Positions 31,623 to 32,714 of a stretch of 32,714 bases of DNA are shown here, piece by piece. The stretch is taken from assembly GCA_029884165.1 (NCBI GenBank), contig JAOUIH010000033.1:1-32714 (forward strand), read 5' to 3'. The position numbers and the translations under genes were made by a program. The stretch's first letter is position 1. Every line of letters begins with the position of its first letter. Below the pieces are notes generated by a model that did no database searches, was not told the origin of the DNA, and saw nothing but the letters and a program-made list of their open reading frames with translations. This DNA comes from Gammaproteobacteria bacterium (GTDB lineage: Bacteria; Pseudomonadota; Gammaproteobacteria; Steroidobacterales; Woeseiaceae).

Positions 31623-32714
31623 ATGAAACTTGCTGTCCGCGCCGTGCGATCGGCGCGCCGCGCGCTCGGTCTTGCTTTTGCCTCGCTGCTCGCCGCCTGC
31701 GGCGGCAGCGGCGGCTACGGCGGTCCCGACGATGGCGGCGGCAACGGTGGCACTGGCTGGACCCCGGGGGTGTTCCTGCCGGCCGACAGCTTCTATGCCA
31801 AGTGCGTCAGCCCGAGGAGCGGCACCGACCCGCTGACCGGGCAACCCTACCTGGATGTCCTCGGTACCCGGACCGACGAGAACAACTTCCTGCGCTCGTA
31901 CAGCAACGACACCTATCTCTGGTACGACGAGATTACCGATCGCGACCCCGCGCTGTACCAGACGCTCGAGTACTTCGACCTGCTGAAGACGACCGCGTCG
32001 ACGCCGTCCGGCACGGCGAAGGACCAGTTCCATTTCACTTTCGATACCGACGAGTACGTCGCCCTCGTCCAGTCGGGCGAGTCGGCGGGCTACGGCGCGC
32101 AATGGGCCATCCTGCGGGGCGACCCGCCGCGCCAGGTCGTCGTCGCCTACACCGATCCGAACACGCCGGCGACGGCCCCCACGGTCGGCCTTGCGCGCGG
32201 CGACGAGGTGCTGAGCGCGGACGGGGTCTCCGTCAGCGACGGCAATCCAGACCCCTTGAACGCAGCCTTCTTCCCCGCGGCTGCGGGTGAGACCCACAGC
32301 TTCCTTATTCGCGACCGCGAGACCTTGCAGACGCGCACGATCACGATGCAGTCGGCGATCATTACGTCGGCGCCGGTGCAGAACGTGAGTTTCGTCGACC
32401 GGCCCGGCGGACGCGTCGGCTACCTGCTGTTCAACGACCACATCGCGACGGCGGAGACGGGCCTCTACAACGCGGTCAATAACCTCGCTGCGGCCGGCAT
32501 CGACGAGCTGGTCGTCGACCTGCGCTACAACGGCGGCGGCTTCCTCGACATCGCCAGCGAGTTCGCCTACATGATCGCGGGCGGCGCCCGGACGGCCGGC
32601 ACCTATTTCGAGCGGCTGGAATTCAACGACCAGCATCCATCCACCGATCCCGTGACGGGAGCGCCGCTCGAGCCGATACCCTTCCACAATCGCTCGCAGG
32701 GCTTTTCGTTGCCG
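31623..32714 (+). CDS. S41-family (C-terminal processing protease-like) lipoprotein, partial at window end
   Basis: The frame starts at ATG 31623 (MKLAVRAVRSARR); an in-frame ATG at 31614 adds three residues. It is open to the right edge (364 codons). A lipoprotein signal peptide ends SLLAAC with the lipid-modified Cys at 26, and a Gly-rich linker follows. Then come an S41 N-terminal region (NNFLRSYSNDTYLWYDEI), a PDZ-like domain (VGLARGDEVLSADGVSV) and the start of the catalytic domain (VGYLLFNDHIAT; LVVDLRYNGGGFLDIA). The catalytic Ser/Lys part lies beyond the window. It probably sits on the periplasmic side of a membrane and cleaves or binds exported proteins. It may be read from the TATAAT at 31575. 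Confidence 0.88.
   Translation, partial: MKLAVRAVRSARRALGLAFASLLAACGGSGGYGGPDDGGGNGGTGWTPGVFLPADSFYAKCVSPRSGTDPLTGQPYLDVLGTRTDENNFLRSYSNDTYLWYDEITDRDPALYQTLEYFDLLKTTASTPSGTAKDQFHFTFDTDEYVALVQSGESAGYGAQWAILRGDPPRQVVVAYTDPNTPATAPTVGLARGDEVLSADGVSVSDGNPDPLNAAFFPAAAGETHSFLIRDRETLQTRTITMQSAIITSAPVQNVSFVDRPGGRVGYLLFNDHIATAETGLYNAVNNLAAAGIDELVVDLRYNGGGFLDIASEFAYMIAGGARTAGTYFERLEFNDQHPSTDPVTGAPLEPIPFHNRSQGFSLP

Noticed and set aside
31368-32687. Minus-strand frame of 439 codons opposite the RimB-like and S41 genes
   Set aside because: No recognisable domain. The opposite strand shows a lipobox, a PDZ-like domain and S41 motifs.
1-32714. tRNA genes and CRISPR arrays
   Set aside because: No T-arm-like motif in a cloverleaf context and no regularly spaced direct repeats were seen. 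The GGTTCGAGCAC at copy 2 of the repeat is part of a hairpin, not a tRNA arm.

Overview
This is a GC-rich bacterial chromosomal window. Gene types point to a Gammaproteobacterium, perhaps in the Woeseiales/Chromatiales/Steroidobacter range: outer-membrane-type lipoproteins, a RimB-like retropepsin, a LolD/MacB-type ABC system, a CadC-like regulator with TPRs, and an ExeA-like ATPase. The lineage is an inference from gene content only. I found no tRNA, rRNA, CRISPR array, phage gene or intact transposase.

Layout. Positions 1-873 hold no convincing gene but are rich in hairpins. A Tat-exported, sarcosine-oxidase-like flavoprotein follows (874-2106), then a rhodanese gene truncated where it meets a NUDIX-winged-helix regulator (2340-3246). 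Upstream on the minus strand lie a retinol-saturase/phytoene-desaturase-like enzyme and an overlapping GDYXXLXY-DUF4401-DUF2157 membrane trio (3298-7636). A secreted CocE/S15-type hydrolase diverges from the trio. Next come a YbaK-type deacylase and a Rieske oxygenase in one minus-strand unit, with a membrane-anchored winged-helix/TPR regulator diverging from them (9965-13843). The stretch 13955-19653 is a mosaic of small cell-envelope and detoxification genes: VTT-family membrane protein, GST, alpha/beta hydrolase, two secreted proteins of unknown function, GNAT and GFA. A GT4 glycosyltransferase and a large ExeA-like ATPase diverge from a shared 324-bp region (19674-23816). On the minus strand, 24422-29717 is a compact operon: ABC ATPase, FtsX-type permease, AttH/CrtC lipocalin-like protein and Tat-type acid phosphatase. 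The window ends with a secreted alpha/beta hydrolase, a RimB-like protease and the 5' part of an S41 lipoprotein peptidase.

The most unusual signal is a 157-bp element present twice (16681-16837 and 29765-29921). The copies have the same length, no gaps and about 92% identity. Each has imperfect terminal inverted repeats beginning TAG and folds into five successive hairpins. In both copies a terminal TAG is the stop codon of an intact alpha/beta hydrolase gene. Removing the element with one TA rebuilds a TAG stop followed by TT at both loci. This looks like a TA-targeting MITE-like element that enters stop codons without destroying them.

Other points of interest are three TTAGTGT-type half-sites at the NUDIX regulator start, a broken rhodanese/NUDIX junction, a duplicated SMTQTL motif and acidic tail on the ExeA-like ATPase, and a secreted protein made of two copies of a ~50-residue module.
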